A DNA stretch of 46,778 nt from Clostridiales bacterium (GTDB lineage: Bacteria; Bacillota; Clostridia; Christensenellales; Borkfalkiaceae), in NCBI GenBank assembly GCA_015069625.1, contig SVIE01000005.1, positions 1 to 46,778 of the forward strand, given 5' to 3'. Numbering within the stretch: position 1 is the stretch's first letter; each line of letters opens with the position of its first letter. The notes under the pieces are model-generated. The model did not search any database and was not told the DNA's origin. It saw nothing but the letters and a program-made list of their open reading frames with translations. Positions 45,288 through 46,778 of this stretch are shown here, piece after piece. A program made the position numbers and the translations under genes.

Positions 45288-46556
45288 ATGGAATATGAAG
45301 TTTTAAGAGGTAAGAAAATTTTGGTTATGGGAGGAGGATCACAACACTGTAAAGTAGTTGAAGCAGCCAAAGAATTAGGGGTAATAACGTACGTAGTAGA
45401 CAATTTAGAAACGGCTCCAGCAAAAGAAATGGCAGATTATTCGTATCAAATTAACGTAACTGAAACTGAACAACTAGCAAAACTTTGTGAAGAAGAGCAA
45501 ATTGATGGAATAGTAAGTGGATGGTTCGATTTTGTTCAACCGCATTATCAAAGGCTATGTGAAAGGACTAAAAAGTTTTGCTATGGAACACGTGAACAAT
45601 TTGAGATATTAACAAGAAAGAAAGATTTTAAGGACTGTTGTATTAAATACGGAGTGGGCGCGCCTACTAGATTATTATTAGAAGAAATAGGCGATGAACT
45701 TCCGTTTAAGGTTATCGTTAAGCCGTCAAACAGTAGAGGGTCACGAGGGGCGTCTATATGCACTACGAAAGCAGAAGTGGTTAAAGCGGTAGAAAACGCA
45801 AAGCAAGCTTCTTTCGATGGACAATATATTATTGAACGTTATATTGCACAGCAAGATGCCTTCTGTGTAAGTTATCAGTTTATAAATGGCGAAGCATATT
45901 TAGAACAACTTTCAGATGCGTTCTTTGGAGATAAGGAGTATGGATTGGATAAGGTTGCTGTAGCATACAGGTCGCCATCGGTTCGTTCTGAAGAATACGT
46001 AAGCAAGGAAAACGGAAGACTTATCAATATGCTTAAAAGCATAGGGGTAACGGACGGGCCGTTTGTAGCGCAAGGATTTTTTACCGAGGATGACGTTCTT
46101 TATTTTGATCCAGGTAGACGTTTTGCTGGTGGCGAATACGAGAGAGCGTTTAAGCGAATTACGGGAATTGACGTGCCAAGGGCAATGATCTATTTTGCTA
46201 TAATGGGTAAATACCCCACTGAACACGATGCGTTTAGTAAAGAAAGTTATAAATTAAATGGAAAAACAACTATACGTTTACAAATAAACGTTAGAGCAGG
46301 TGTTGTTGCAAAAGAAGAAGGCTTTGACGTGGTTAACGATATGCCGGAAGTAGAATACATAGCATTTTATCATGCTCCAGGCTCTGAAATTTTGGCAACG
46401 GGGAACACGCATCAACGTTATGCGCATATAATCGTAGTTGATGAAAATTCTGCTAAATTAAAAGAAACCGTGAAAAAGATTTACGATAAAATTAGAGTAT
46501 ATGATGTTAATGGCGAGGATATGATTGTTTCACTATTAGATCCTGAAAAAATCTAA
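45288..46556 (+). CDS. ATP-grasp domain protein
   Basis: KILVMGGGSQHCKVVEAAKELGVITYVVDN, FKVIVKPSNSRGSRGASICTTKAEV, DGPFVAQGFFTEDDVLYFDPGRRFAGG. Confidence 0.88.
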   Translation: MEYEVLRGKKILVMGGGSQHCKVVEAAKELGVITYVVDNLETAPAKEMADYSYQINVTETEQLAKLCEEEQIDGIVSGWFDFVQPHYQRLCERTKKFCYGTREQFEILTRKKDFKDCCIKYGVGAPTRLLLEEIGDELPFKVIVKPSNSRGSRGASICTTKAEVVKAVENAKQASFDGQYIIERYIAQQDAFCVSYQFINGEAYLEQLSDAFFGDKEYGLDKVAVAYRSPSVRSEEYVSKENGRLINMLKSIGVTDGPFVAQGFFTEDDVLYFDPGRRFAGGEYERAFKRITGIDVPRAMIYFAIMGKYPTEHDAFSKESYKLNGKTTIRLQINVRAGVVAKEEGFDVVNDMPEVEYIAFYHAPGSEILATGNTHQRYAHIIVVDENSAKLKETVKKIYDKIRVYDVNGEDMIVSLLDPEKI

Positions 46557-46596
46557 TTATTCATACGAATTGAAAAAATTTTAGAGGAGGAAGAAA

Positions 46597-46778
46597 ATGC
46601 CAAACGTAGTAATTTATTTGCTAGTAATGTTGGCGATTATTTGTTTGTGGTTTTTAGTTTTGCGACGTCCGATATACGAGGGTGTAATTATAAGTTTTAT
46701 CGTATTGGTTGCGGTGACAGGAACGTGGTCAAATATTTGGGCTTACATAACTGGAGCATTAGAAACGTCACTGTTGTT
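46597..46778 (+). CDS. Truncated membrane protein at window edge, possibly TRAP transporter large permease
   Basis: ATG after GGAGGAAG; MPNVVIYLLVMLAIICLWFLVLRRPIYEGVIISFIVLVAVTGTWSNIWAYITGALETSLL runs to the end of the window. Confidence 0.5.
   Translation, partial: MPNVVIYLLVMLAIICLWFLVLRRPIYEGVIISFIVLVAVTGTWSNIWAYITGALETSLL

Overview
This 46.8-kb window looks like an AT-rich genome from a gut-type Clostridia lineage; a SpoIIID-type regulator suggests a spore former (taxonomy is inference). The left half (1-25 kb) is a mosaic of short operons: PfkB-family kinase, ABC exporter, SpoIIID, an NMT1-type ABC importer behind a structured leader RNA, ApbE, an HprK-like kinase plus PqqD-like pair, DUF1846, an XRE-controlled membrane/LemA operon, groES-groEL with a CIRCE site, an archaeal-type AspRS and a coiled-coil DUF1508 protein. 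The right half (25.8 kb to the end) is one long co-directional exopolysaccharide/capsule locus of about 20 genes. Leads most worth following: (1) a lipoprotein (15197-17791) whose N-terminal ~400 aa look like a cholesterol-dependent-cytolysin core, with the usual membrane-binding domain replaced by a GGNGG-rich domain, at the end of an operon with a palindromic operator inside its promoter; (2) an ABC substrate-binding lipoprotein (4594-5613) whose two lobes are encoded in swapped order (apparent circular permutation); (3) a riboswitch-like leader with terminator (3918-4050) that I could not assign to a class with confidence; (4) a dispersed intergenic hairpin repeat family whose stems covary between copies; (5) a G10 tract inside an EPS glycosyltransferase. 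All homology statements come from reading the translated sequence; no search was run.
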